Shown here piece after piece: positions 36,794 to 47,887 of a stretch of 64,000 bases of DNA (its first letter is position 1; each line of letters starts with the position of its first letter). The DNA comes from Mytilus trossulus (lineage: Eukaryota > Mollusca > Bivalvia > Mytilida > Mytilidae), in assembly GCF_036588685.1 (NCBI RefSeq), contig NC_086378.1:81485127-81549126 (forward strand), given 5' to 3'. The position numbers were made by a program, and so were the translations under genes. The notes beneath the pieces are model-generated. The model was not told the DNA's origin and made no database searches. It saw nothing but the letters and a program-made list of their open reading frames with translations.

Positions 36794-39448
36794 ATGAATA
36801 ACAGAAAAAAAAGTAAACTTTCGGCTAAGGAAATACTTATTAGGAACAGAGAACGAAAAAGGCTTCAGAAAAATGAAACGAGTAGAAAATCTTATGGAAA
36901 GTTGTACAAGAATAAAGAGAGCGAGACAAAAACAGATAGTCAAACGATTAATGCAAGAAAAAAGAGAGAACAAAGGGAGAAATCTAAGAAAATAAATGAA
37001 AGAAAACTGAAAAATAAAATGAATGTCCGTAAACACAGAGGTAAAAAAAATGTAGAACTTTCATCAATGTCACTTGTTGTACCAGAAGGTTCAAATGTTT
37101 TCAAAAACAGAATGGAAAAGGCCAGAGCCCTAAGAAAATTTAAAGAAGGTTTACCAAAATCTCCATCTAAACGATGCGCAGTTATATCGACTTATTTGGC
37201 CCGCAGATCCCCTCGATCGCCAACAATAGCTAATCTGAAACATTCAGTTTCGCCAGTTGAAATGGCCGTCGTTGCAGATATTCAAGAAATAATAAAATCT
37301 ACAAAATTAAAGCGATCTAAGAATGCACGTTCGGTAATGAATTCTGTTACTGCATCAATCAGCGGGGAAAATTTAGCAAACTCGAGAGGTAAAATTAAAC
37401 TGTGTAAAAATTTAGGTTTGCCAGCAAGAAGGGTTGCTGGAGGCCAGCGTATTAGGTCTAGAATTCTTAAAAGTAAATCGTCTGCATGGGCTCTTACGCA
37501 ACAGAAAACAAGAAAAGATTCCATTTCAGAAGAAACAAAGAAAACAGTTTATAACTTTTGGCTCTCTGATGGCATATCACACCCGACCGGCAACAAATCC
37601 GATATCAAAAGAGAACGATTGGGACCAAACTTATATACTTCGCATATGACACACGTGCTGGAAAAAACACAAACTGATGCGTATTTAGATTTTGTCGCCA
37701 AATATCCAGAAATTAAAATTGGACAAAGAGCATTTGAGAAACTTCGACCGTTTTTCGTAAGACCTGCATCTGAAAAAGATAGAAATACATGCTGTTGTAG
37801 ATATCACGTGGAAGCAAACCTTGTTTTCAAAGCATGTATGAAGTTCAGAAAATCGTGTGACAGGGAAACCGATTCGCAAGAAAGTGACTATCCCGTATTT
37901 GAGAAAATGTCAGACCTTATACATATTACGCTATGTCCAAAAGTAAATGGATTTTATAGAAAAAATTGTCTTGACCGAAAATGTAGCCTTTGCGGAGTTG
38001 GTAATTTCAAACTTTCACCTAACGAATCACAGTCGTCTTCAACTGTTGAATGGCAAAAATATGAATATATAACTGAAAAATCGAAGGGTAAAAATGTAAG
38101 GCGCCGACTGACCCTGATAAAAAAGAAAACTAGCGTAAACGAAATGTTTCTCAATTTAAAAAAGCTTCTCGAAACTTTCCCCGCTCACCAGCACCGATCA
38201 AACTGGCAAAGCAATCAACTTAAAAGTCTTGTTCAGAACTTGCCAGTCAATCATTGCATATGCATCCACGATTATTCGGAAAATTATCGCTGTGTCGAGA
38301 AAGAAGAAATCCAATCCAATTACTTCCAAAGAACTGAATGCAGCATTCATGTAACCGTCATGCACCGACACGCCATTTTAGAATACGATGGTGTAGACAG
38401 TACAGAAGAATTTCCGGAAATAATTACGGAACATTTTTTCGTAATTTCCCCGGACCTGCAACATGATAATGATTTTACAAAATATGTCCAAAAGAAAGTT
38501 AAGGAATATTTAGATTCAATATCATACACAGTTGATCATATGCATGAATTCACAGACGGTTGTTCTAGCCAATATAAATCGCGGCACTGTTTAGGAAGTT
38601 TATCTACTGCCATCCCTGATTTCGGATATAAAACATTCCATAGAAATTTCTTTGAAACAAGCCATGCAAAAGGGCCTCAAGATGCCGCGGGGGGATTTAT
38701 AAAAAGACAGGCGGACATATCTGTTCTACGTGGCAATACAGTGATTCAGAATGCGAAGGATTTATTTACGTTCTGCGAAAGTAGCCTTAAAAAGCCAAGA
38801 AGTGCATTATTTAAAAGAAGGGTATTTCGATATGTGGACTCAATTGATAGACACAATTCCAAAATATTTAAGCCGATCCAGCAAAATAGACAAATACATC
38901 ATGTTTTTACTAGTACATGTAATGAAATCATTGTTTCCGATCTCTCTTGTTACACGTGCGATCAATGCATTTTGGGGAATTATCTTAACTGTTTAAATGT
39001 AGAAAATACCGGGGTAAAGAAAACTATTAAGCCACGCGAAATAACACAAACTTCTAACGAAGAAGAAGTAGCACAAGACACTGACATTCTTTCAGAAGAC
39101 ATATCAGATTTGGTATCCATAAACTCTGTTGTGGCTGTCAAAACCGACGATGATAACTTTGACTATTATTTAATGAAAATTTCCAAAGGTTCACACGTAT
39201 TGAATTCAGCAGAGAGTGACAGCTGGGGTGCTACATATCCCCCTGGATTCGAGGTTTTCCGGGGTCATTATTATGACAAAATCAGTGACAATGATCTGTT
39301 GAAATATAAACTTTTAAAGACAAAGACTGCTTTGGTACCGACGAAATCTCTGCTATACATACTTGCTGATGTAGATGCCTCTTATCGTATAACTATTTCA
39401 GAGGACACCCATCTAGACATTCTTTCAGTATTGGACAATTTGGATTGA
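36794..39448 (+). CDS. large single-exon DDE-like transposase-family protein
   Basis: An intronless frame of 884 codons from ATG 36794 (the frame is open further upstream; CTTTCAG just before the ATG could be an acceptor) to TGA at 39446. The N-terminal ~120 residues are strongly Lys/Arg/Glu-rich and charged. The middle has Cys clusters (CCCRYH; CLDRKCSLCGVGNF) that may bind zinc. Motifs suggesting a DDE-type nuclease follow: IHDYSENY with Asp at about 493, FTDGCSSQYKSR with Asp at about 588, and ETSHAKGPQDAAGG with His624 and Asp630. I know similar 'DG..SQYK / SHGKGP.D' proteins from many invertebrate genomes, usually unnamed and transposon-derived. The superfamily is uncertain and I found no terminal repeats for this copy, so it may be an immobile or domesticated gene. 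Codon integrity over 2.6 kb suggests recent insertion or selection. Confidence 0.75.
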   Translation: MNNRKKSKLSAKEILIRNRERKRLQKNETSRKSYGKLYKNKESETKTDSQTINARKKREQREKSKKINERKLKNKMNVRKHRGKKNVELSSMSLVVPEGSNVFKNRMEKARALRKFKEGLPKSPSKRCAVISTYLARRSPRSPTIANLKHSVSPVEMAVVADIQEIIKSTKLKRSKNARSVMNSVTASISGENLANSRGKIKLCKNLGLPARRVAGGQRIRSRILKSKSSAWALTQQKTRKDSISEETKKTVYNFWLSDGISHPTGNKSDIKRERLGPNLYTSHMTHVLEKTQTDAYLDFVAKYPEIKIGQRAFEKLRPFFVRPASEKDRNTCCCRYHVEANLVFKACMKFRKSCDRETDSQESDYPVFEKMSDLIHITLCPKVNGFYRKNCLDRKCSLCGVGNFKLSPNESQSSSTVEWQKYEYITEKSKGKNVRRRLTLIKKKTSVNEMFLNLKKLLETFPAHQHRSNWQSNQLKSLVQNLPVNHCICIHDYSENYRCVEKEEIQSNYFQRTECSIHVTVMHRHAILEYDGVDSTEEFPEIITEHFFVISPDLQHDNDFTKYVQKKVKEYLDSISYTVDHMHEFTDGCSSQYKSRHCLGSLSTAIPDFGYKTFHRNFFETSHAKGPQDAAGGFIKRQADISVLRGNTVIQNAKDLFTFCESSLKKPRSALFKRRVFRYVDSIDRHNSKIFKPIQQNRQIHHVFTSTCNEIIVSDLSCYTCDQCILGNYLNCLNVENTGVKKTIKPREITQTSNEEEVAQDTDILSEDISDLVSINSVVAVKTDDDNFDYYLMKISKGSHVLNSAESDSWGATYPPGFEVFRGHYYDKISDNDLLKYKLLKTKTALVPTKSLLYILADVDASYRITISEDTHLDILSVLDNLD

Positions 39449-40369
39449 AATAAGAATTAAATTATAAAACATCATGCACTGTTGTTTAGCCACTCATAAA
39501 ATATTTTAGTAGACCTTTCCGATTCAAATGAAATGATTCAACGTGGCTCTGCTTATAATTAAAAAATATAATTGTGATATATATATACATTTTTCGTTTA
39601 AATAAAATATACATGAATATCTTTACTGAAAAAAAATATTCCCATGAAAAAAAACCTGAATGAATCAATGCTTACACATTAGAAATCACATTAGAAAAAC
39701 GTTACGTAAAAAACAAGAAAATAAGACGGCTTTTTGCTATATTTCCGACGTTACGTTATTATCACCAGTATTTTGCGCGACGTCTATGTAAAGAAAGACG
39801 TCTATCTACCTTTTATAGTTTCTAGATAATAGACAAAATACAAAGCATGGGTAGATATCGTCTTTATAGCATGTTATAGATAAAACAAACTCCACAAAGG
39901 ATTAAGCTAATAATTTTGCTCATTTGATTTTTTTGTAAATCTTGTCATTTTTGCTTATTTATCTTTTTTGTTTTTGCAGATAATATAAAAAAACAAATTC
40001 ATCACTGAAGGGCTCAATGAAGATAATTTCAACCATGTTTGCTATTTAAAGTTTCCATCTACTGGCATAATAGTTTCTAAGGTAGTAAGGACACACGCAA
40101 AAATATTTAAAATAGTTAATTAACAGAAAAAAATATAATGACTTGTTTGGCAAATTCAAACATGTTGAAAATATCATATTGTACAGACATTCAATCACCT
40201 GTTTTTACTTATCAGACAATGCATCTCAAGGTTAAGCTATGACCATTTGCCTTCTTCACATAATTTTACATTTCAGACCATATATCTCAATGTTCGGCTA
40301 TGAAAATGTACAACGCAAGATAACACACAAATTTCGATCAAATTCCGTATATCTTGGGTCTAATTGTCT

Positions 40370-42254
40370 TTAACAATAATTTCCCGGTTCTTCATCCTCA
40401 CAACCAATACAACCTGGACAGGATGGTTTCTTCTCATACAAATAGAAGTGATCGGGTAAGAAGAATTGTCTTGCCATTGTTATCTGCTACTTTGTAGCTT
40501 GCTCTTCTCTTACAAATTCAATATAATCGATTCTATCATCAGAATCATCAACACTTCCTACTGATGATTCCTTGGTATTGATAGAGGATTCAAGTCTAAC
40601 TTTGACATCGTCAAATGCCTTTTTGAAACCATTTGCTATTTCTTGATTTTTGAATTTTACAGCTAGTTGTTGCATTGCAGGTTCGCCATCAGAGAAATCC
40701 ATCGCAAACCAAATCCAAGCTTTTCCATCAGTTTTTGGCATAGGTTTTAACTCTAATTCCAGGGTTAAATAATGATTCAAACATATTTTATGAATTTGTG
40801 CTCGACGCATCAGAAGACTAACTTTTCCATTTTCCTTATGTTTGGAGATTTTAATGTCACCCAGTCCACGTTCTTTCCACTCACCATCAACAAATCTAAA
40901 CAGTTTAGATCGATGTTGAAATAACACTTCTTCGTTTTCTTCTCCAGTGACAACATCAACAACACTCGGGAGTTGAATAATCGGTTCAAAAGGAATGTGA
41001 TCACCATCCTTGTCTTTATTCATGTACATGCACTCAGCATCGGTGAGTGGAGACTTTGGACCTGCATCTATTGATGGTGACAATGTTAAATGGAATCCAC
41101 TGCTGCTCTTTTCTGGTGTAACAGTTGCAGATGGTTGTAAGGTAAAGTTGAAACCTTTGCCTAGAGCATCTGGTTTATTTTTCTCTGTGTTAGATTTTGT
41201 TCGCGTGAAATTAAAACCAGCTGTATCACTTGTTTGGAAAGTGAATCCAGATCCAGCTTTGATATCAGAATTCCCGGCTGTTCCAAAAGTGAATCCTCCT
41301 TTTCCACCAAAATTAAATCCCCAACCGGTACTACCAAAAGCTGAAGACTTTTCCGTTTCTTTTGGTAAGTCTTCTTTTGTAACCCCTGGCTTCAACGTAC
41401 CACATGCAAGACATTTGAGAACATCACCATTATTTGAAACAAGGCAGCCATCACATTTCCAGACACGGTCACCATCTTTAGGTCTAAACAAATCGCCAAA
41501 TCCTTTCTTTCCTTCCTTCTTCTCAGACTGATTAGAGGAGTAAGCCTCCTCCTTGGTAACTCCAGGTTTAAGTGTTTGACAGGCAGGACATTTCAGAGCA
41601 TCACTATTATTAGGCATAAGACATCCATTACATTTCCAACTTCCTTCTTTCGGTTTAAACAGATTTCCAAATCCTTTCATTTCAACTTTCTTAGCAAGCT
41701 CAGGCTTATGGATAACTGACGAAGCGTCTAAGGGAGTGCTTGGCTTAAATGAAACTGGTTTGTTCTTTATTTCTGTAACAGTTAAAGAAGGTGAAGGACT
41801 TGCGATTGGTGCACTGGGCTTAAAGGAAAATGTCGCAGCTGGTTTGGAAGTGTCAGACTTGGTCTCTCCACCAAAACTGAAACCAGATGGTTTAGGTGAT
41901 TGGAATGTGAAGCCATCTATAGTAGACTTGCCGGGTTGAGTTGTGGAAGTGGAAGAAAAAGTCTGTCCAAAACTTACTGCTCCTGGTGTGGCCTTTTTTT
42001 CTCAGACTCTGGCAGATGTCCAAATTTAAATCCACCACTGAGTGGAGGTTTGCCAGTATCTGCTACAGATGTTGTTGTTTTAACGGTTTGTCCAACAAAC
42101 TTGAATCCATTTCCTGTAGCAGGAGTTGTACTGTTAGTTCCTTTTGTTGTCTGACCAAAAATGATGTCTGCAGCGGATGTTGGTTTAGCCCCCGATTGAA
42201 AGGAAAAGCCTGAAGATTTTTGTTCTGAGCTTGTGTTTTCAAACTTGACACCAC
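40370..42254 (-). CDS. FG / two zinc fingers / Ran-binding domain exon, last exon of the right copy
   Basis: Starts at acceptor CTTTTTCAG (42255) in phase 1. Order: FG-rich segment (SGFSFGGETK), two intact RanBP2-type zinc fingers (WKCNGC...CPAC; WKCDGC...CLAC), more FG (GWGFNFGGKGGFTFG), then a full Ran-binding domain from PFEPIIQLPSVVDVVTGEE through GEWKERGLGD, MRRAQI and WFAMDFSDGE to FKKAFDDVKV. The fingers and domain are what RanBP2 uses to bind Ran. A run of seven T (41994-42000) breaks the frame; one added base restores homology and makes the remaining length fit. After DDRIDYIEFVREEQATK a TAG (40487-40489) interrupts, yet 38 further in-frame codons follow (MARQFFLPDHFYLYEK...) before TAA at 40370. 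The first-exon-to-stop gene may be functional if both breaks are real only in this assembly. Confidence 0.8.
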
Positions 42255-42750
42255 CTGAAAAAGAAATCAGTCAAAATGTAATTTAAATAAATATAAAACA
42301 TAGAATATTGCAAAGCATCAACTCATTGTTCATTGTTGTTATAAATAGACAGAAAAAAAATCTCATTCTAAGTGGGTATAACAAAAACAAAAAAAATGTC
42401 TGAAACATGGGAAAACCCCTAAACAGTACAATGCAAAATTTAAAAGTTCAAAGTTCAAGACCAAATATCAATCAGTACATAAGCTGTGTTATAGGAAACA
42501 CAATTTAGACAGATGTACAGACTAACAGATCAACAAGATAAATCGGTTTTCCCCCTACAATACATTGTAAAATATCTTAACAAATAACTCATTTTTCTTT
42601 CCATATAAGACTTCAATATCTCATATAAGTTCATTCACAAAAATTAAGAAGCAGATTGAAGATTAATTTTCTTTGATTTATTACTAAAATAATATGCAAA
42701 TAAGTAAAAGTCTGAGAAAGCCATTCCCTACCATTTTGAAAAATGAAATA

Positions 42751-43325
42751 TACTAGTCAACAAAAGAAACGATACACGACTTTGAAATAAAATTTATCAA
42801 AAAGTATTTAATATAAAACAAAATGAGATACACTATTTTAAAAATCTTTCATTTGCAATGTATGCACATGTGATAATGAAAATCAAAACTTGTCGGAAAG
42901 TATCTAAATTCCGTTTAAATGATCAAAGCCTTTAAGGTTGCAAATTAGTTTTGCGGACAGTTGATAAAAAAATTCGACACATAATTTTCTAAGCACTAAA
43001 TTAAATTTCAAATTTGTTTAAAACTATTCAATATGATAATCAAGTTATGTTCATGATGTAACCAATGGGTTGAAATATTGATTTTTAAATGAGAGGTTGG
43101 CATCATTAGTTGGAACTCCTGTTTTTAATATTGTCGTTTTATGTAAATTTTGTTAAAAAAAATCGCGAAAAACCTCACAAGAAGCAAAAAAAAAAAAAAT
43201 TGTTTTAACGGATTTATATTTCCATAATGATTAAGTATTACTACCTTCAATATTGGTCCAATGAACGGAAAACTTTATCTTTAATTTGAAAAAAAGTCTT
43301 GTATCGTTTCTTTTGTTGACTAGTA
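42751..43325. mobile_element. 575-bp MITE in intron between the two RanBP2-like exons
   Basis: Ends read TACTAGTCAACAAAAGAAAC and its exact inverse GTTTCTTTTGTTGACTAGTA, extending to GATACACGACTTT and its near inverse. TA at both edges fits a Tc1/mariner-type target duplication. No transposase is present. It has no effect on the reading of either exon. Confidence 0.88.
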
Positions 43326-43503
43326 TATCTCGAAAAGAAGTCTCATAACCTATCAATAATTTTAGCTTATTCTATTCCGTAACTAATGCTCTTTATACTT
43401 ATATTAATTTCAAAAAGTTAGATTTTTTAAATTTCTTTAATTATACCCTATATATTCTCTTTCACTAAATGTATATCGTAACTTAAATAACATAATTTCT
43501 TAC

Positions 43504-44587
43504 TTAATGTAGAACCAAATACGTTTAATGATTTTGATTCTGTCTTTATTACATCCTCTGGCTTCAGACCTGGCTTCAGTGTTTGACAAGCAGCACATTT
43601 CTTAACATCAGATCTATTTGATATCAAGACATGCCTCCTCTTTCTTAAACTTTGAACCAAGTGATGGTTTGTCTGTGTTTACTGTTCTATATGACTCTAC
43701 TTTTACTTGGATTGGTTTTACCTGATCAAGTTCAGACTGAAGTTTTTCAAAAATTGACTTAAATTTCAGAGCAAGGTCCTCATCTTTGAAACGAACTGCT
43801 AATTTTTCAATCTGAATTTCTCCTTCAGAGAAGTCTTTAGCATTCCAACACCATGCCTTTTTGGAACACTGCATTGGCGAAAGTTTCATTTCTTTTGTAA
43901 GGAAATGATTAGCACATACTTTCAAGGTTAGACTTGATCTCGTCTCATTAATAATCGAACACGTTTTGTTTGTTTATGACGTGATAGTTTCAATTCTCCG
44001 GTTCCTCGTTCCTTCCACTGCCCACCGTCAAATCTAAATAAGTTCGCCCGTTCACAGAAAACAGCCTCTTCTTCTTCTTCTCCTGTTTTTGTTTCGACAA
44101 GATCAGGTAAATCTATGACGGGTTTGAAATAAACACTAGGTTCATATTCATCTGTACAATCTTTAGATGGAGATTTTACAGGACTTATCTCTCTTGGCGA
44201 TTTTCCATCAAAAATATTTTCCTTTTTAGGGGATGGAAATATATAGCCAGCAGCAACCAGAAGAGGTTACAGACGCCTTCTGTGGTGAGGTAAACAAATC
44301 CTGGTCATCCCCTGGTGTAGTCGATGACACTTGTCCTAAACTGAATGGTGACTGTGTACCTGTTTTAAAAGGTTGTTGTCCAAAACTACAGGTTCCTTTT
44401 GGTGCTGAGGAACCAGGAGTAACTGAAGTAACCATAGAGACAGGATGAGCCAATGATTTCTCATGTAATGGTGTACCAGCTAGGAGACTGTCTAACAGTG
44501 GTGAAGTTGTTGAAGATGCACTGAATGATCTTTCTGTTCCTTCATTTTGTGCTGTCAATGAAGTACCAAATATAGGTCGATGCAACT
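43504..44587 (-). pseudogene. FG plus Ran-binding domain plus partial zinc-finger exon, frameshifted
   Basis: Acceptor TTTTAG at 44588 and donor GTAAGAAA (43503) flank the exon in phase 1 at both ends, as in the paralogue at 7949-8863. The FG part reads GTCSFGQQP and SPFSLGQVSS; the Ran-binding domain is recognisable end to end ([37 protein letters not shown], then KVCANHFLTKEMKLSP, DFSEGEIQIEKLAVRFKDED). A zinc-finger half (SNRSDVKKCAACQTLKPG) follows. Three breaks are visible: near 44255, near 43926 (about five extra bases) and near 43620. The domain sequence is well kept between breaks, so decay is recent or some breaks are assembly errors. It lies between the TRIM relic (45324-45996) and the exon at 40370-42254. 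Confidence 0.8.
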
Positions 44588-45323
44588 CTAAAATGAAGAT
44601 AAACTTAAACTAAATGTACACATTAATTGGCAATATGAATGCATTACGAGTAAAAAAAATCCTGATTTTAACTTTGTACCTTTGTGTGCCGTTTGTTAGT
44701 CCAATGATCCTTATCATCAGTGGGTGTATATTTCGATGAAGTTTTTATGGGGCGGATCCCGGATTTAGTAAATGGGGCGAAGTTTTTAAAGACCGCCAAG
44801 CGTAGAGAGACGAAACATTTTGGGGCCCATTTTGGGGCCCATTTTGGTGAAATAAGTGTAATATGCACTTTTTGAACGGTTCCTGGCGTGGGGTATGTAT
44901 ATTTTGTAGTTGCTCTTAAGTGTAAGGCTTGGACTTTTTTTCTCTTTTTCTCTCTTCATGTCTATCATAAAATGAAAGTATGGATCCAAAACTATGAACT
45001 GATAAATTTGATGTTGGACTTCGTCAATAAAAAATAGACATGGAAAATTCTCGCCGTTTTGTTGTATTAGTTAAGTTATCATAACCTCACAGATTTCTTG
45101 TTGTAAACAAGATAATTTTATAAGTCGGGGTATAAAATTTACAAAACGAGATACAAGCAATGTTTATCCAAATGAAAGAGAGTTACAGGAAGCTAGCTGG
45201 TAGGTATACTGATGCAATGTTACCTATTACAAATGAATATATCATATTTTTCTCAATTATATATGATCTTCATAGTCAAAAAATATACTTACTTTCATAT
45301 CTTCCCGTATTTTAAATACCTAC

Positions 45324-45996
45324 TGATTTTTGTATCTTCTTTTTGGTTCCAAAAATATCCAACTGATAGATTCAATGATGATTTTTGCACTGAATTTAGA
45401 ACAGGAATTCTCTCATCTGTTAACAGTTTCAGGAATTTAACTTCATTACTTACGGATATTTTAAATAAACTGTTCATAAAAACGTCAATAGTGTTTTGAA
45501 TATCTATTCCAAAACTAATCACAATTTTGGAACCATCAAATTTGTACGTTTTTAATAGCTGTTTATATTTCTCAATTTGACTAGCTATCTTTTGAGCCTC
45601 AATCATTACCCGCACTTCCGAAGCTTTTTCAATGCTTACTTCAATAGTCTGTTTATCTGAAAGAACAGTGTTTTTACAATTCGTACATGTATCCATCCTA
45701 TCATCTAAAAAATGTTTCTTTTCCTCATATATTTTTTTTAGTTCAGCTTTCTTTGTTATTTCCATTACTCTGACTTTTGAAATCATATTACTGCATGTTA
45801 TTTCGATCATCTTCTGTTTATCTTAATACTGTGTTGCATTGCTTTGTAAACATTCGGTGTAGTAAGATAAAAGAGTATCAAAATCCATTTTTAAGTTTTC
45901 AAATTTAGCATCTGCACAAAAACGTTTCGCTTTCTCTTCAATAGTAACAACATTGTCACACTTTCTATGACATAAAGATACACAAAGTGTACAACA
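45324..45996 (-). pseudogene. TRIM-type exon relic lacking RING, right copy
   Basis: Minus-strand sequence closely similar to the B-box end and coiled coil of the exon at 23046-24258 (CDNVVTIEE, DFDTLLSYYTECLQSN, ITKKAELKKIYEEKK, CTNCKNTVLSDKQT). Homology starts abruptly at about 45996 inside the B-box, so the RING and start codon are gone, and a GAA codon has become TAA near 45826. The exon still ends at a phase-1 donor (GTAGGTAT, 45323), matching its paralogue and the acceptor at 44588 only about 730 bases away. A later in-frame start could yield a coiled-coil protein without ligase activity, but pseudogene is the simpler reading. Confidence 0.85.
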
Positions 45997-46097
45997 TTAT
46001 GGACTAAAATGTCTTGGTTATTATCTCAAGTGGCAATAATCTGTTACGTTATTAATCATGCGCAACTTAACAGAAAATTCGAGGGATGCTAATGTTG

Positions 46098-46310
46098 TCA
46101 ACGTATATTTGTTCCGCCTAACAGAAGTTCCAATGGAAACTTTGTTATAAACATTGTCATAATATCTGTTCCTGTTGGAACAAATATTCTCTACCATTTA
46201 TTCCGTTAGGAACAAATACTGTAATATTCAATCCTGTGGAAATAGTATTCCAGAATATGTTTTCCTTTTGGAACTTATATTATGAAGGAACTTCTATTCC
46301 GTGTCAATGT
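46098..46310. repeat. dispersed repeat, inverse copy of 49404-49605
   Basis: The block from 'aacgtatatttgttccgcct' to 'gaaggaacttctattccgtg' is matched in inverse orientation at 49404-49605 ('cacggaatggaagttccttc' ... 'tggaacaaatatacgttgat'). Many GGAAC/GTTCC palindromes lie within each copy. The pair forms a 3.3-kb inverted repeat. Confidence 0.8.
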
Positions 46311-46362
46311 GTCCTTTTTAACTGACTTTTTGGGGATTCGAGCTTCACTGATGAGTCTTTTG

Positions 46363-46507
46363 CACAGGTGCTTGAGGACAGGATCCTGTATGAGCCCCAT
46401 ATAGTCCCTCCCCCTTTTTTTTTTTCTTTCTAATCAGTAATCTCAGATTTTTCGATATATATCACTTATTTGTACCATATATATACTAATATACCATATT
46501 TATATGA

Positions 46508-46538
<31 letters not shown>

Positions 46539-46604
46539 GGGAGGGACTATATGGGGAATACCCTATATGGGGCTCATACAGGATCCTGTCCTCAAGCACC
46601 TGTG
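46363..46604. mobile_element. 242-bp hAT-like MITE with 8-bp target duplication
   Basis: Termini CACAGGTGCTTGAGGACAGG and the exact inverse CCTGTCCTCAAGCACCTGTG. The flanks on both sides are GTCTTTTG (46355-46362 and 46605-46612). The target is a dispersed mussel-type repeat ('cttcactgatgagtcttttgtagacgaaacg'-type, intact near 19930) that can be rejoined by removing the element. Eight-base duplications are typical of hAT transposons. The interior holds a T run and an A run that pair in the foldback. Confidence 0.92.
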
Positions 46605-47024
46605 GTCTTTTGTAGACGAAACGCGCGTCTAGCGTACAAAATTTAGTCCTGGTATTTATGATGAATTTATTTGTGATTGTTTATGCGCCGGCTGCTGATT
46701 CTAAATAAAAAAAAAAGAAATGTGTCGGAAGTACTTATGATTAACTGAGCTAACCCGGAGTTAGCCGTCTTTGCAAACAAGCTTCTCTATTAGGGAATTC
46801 TTATTGCCCCTTAGGGATCAGTGTAACCGGATTTGACTCTTAAGATTAAATATGCAGCATGAGTTTTGAAGGCGGTAGTTGTTCACGTCTGTCCGTAAGC
46901 ATTTTTAATAGAGGTCAGTGTTACCTGTTTTCAGTAGAAATGTAAAATTGAAAGAACACAATATTGTTGTCATATTTTAAATATGAAACATTAATTATGA
47001 TTTTTTTTATGATAATGAACTTAC

Positions 47025-47130
47025 TGTTTTCCCACACTATACTGTTATGACTGTATATGGATAAGGATAGCAAAAAACATACAATGTCAATGATTGAATG
47101 AACATGATGACGTCATTAATATATTTTCGG
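47025..47130 (-). other. inferred 5' untranslated exon of the right TRIM-type copy
   Basis: A minus-strand donor (GTAAGTTC, 47017-47024) in sequence similar to the donor at 29801-29808. Similarity between the two regions reaches from about 46820 to 47450 and 29610 to 30240, so the promoter and first exon were duplicated with the gene. The start is a guess. Confidence 0.4.
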
Positions 47131-47139
47131 AAAGCATTT

Positions 47140-47176
47140 ACTTTCACTTTCACTTCAGTTCTTTAAAAGGGAAACT
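47140..47176 (-). promoter_or_regulatory. IRF/ISRE-like motif cluster, right copy
   Basis: The minus strand reads AAGTGAAAGTGAAAGT over 47140-47155, a tandem GAAAGT IRF-type site. On the plus strand AAAAGGGAAACT (47165-47176) is the altered equivalent of the ISRE match at 29982-29993. It lies about 120-150 bases upstream of the inferred first-exon donor. Confidence 0.45.
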
Positions 47177-47887
47177 AGCAGTTGAATCAGGTTCTGGGAA
47201 CTTCCAACTTTCTAATTTTCCCACTCTTTGCGCTAATTGCTTAGCCTTAATACAGACATGACAGATTGCTTTTAAGCATTGTATACATAATTGAACATCA
47301 CCGATTTTCCCTGATATTCAGCATTGTAAGTTATCACATTTTAATTTTGTTATCTGTTGTAGGAAATCTATTTATAGTATTTTGTGATGTAATTATTTTG
47401 TCACAGAGACTGATATTTTCCAAACAACTATCTGTAATTAATATACTATACTGTTTTTGGATAATTTTCTTGAAATTTATGTAAAGTATGATACTTTGAT
47501 GGGGTATTAAGTTTGACTAAATTATATAATCTTTTGCTCATGAAATGTACAAAACCATAGTGTTAGGGGTAGCTTTTTTTTTTTCATTTTTCATTTAAGA
47601 AATTGCAGATTTGACAATGTTGATGGGGGATAGGACTTTTATTGGGACTCCTGGATCAGGTGTTTTTAAGCTTGAGATTTCGGGATTGACCCTTTCGGGA
47701 TCCGGGAATACTTTTTTTTAAATTTCGGGATTTGGGATTTCAATTTATTTAAATTTGGGACCTCTGGATTTCGTGTTTTTAACCCTACCTCAATGTTTGA
47801 AGCTTTCTGACCATTTTGAAAAATGATGTGAAAATTGGTTATTGTTTATATCTGTAAATATATTTTTTCAGCATCTTACTTGTCTAA

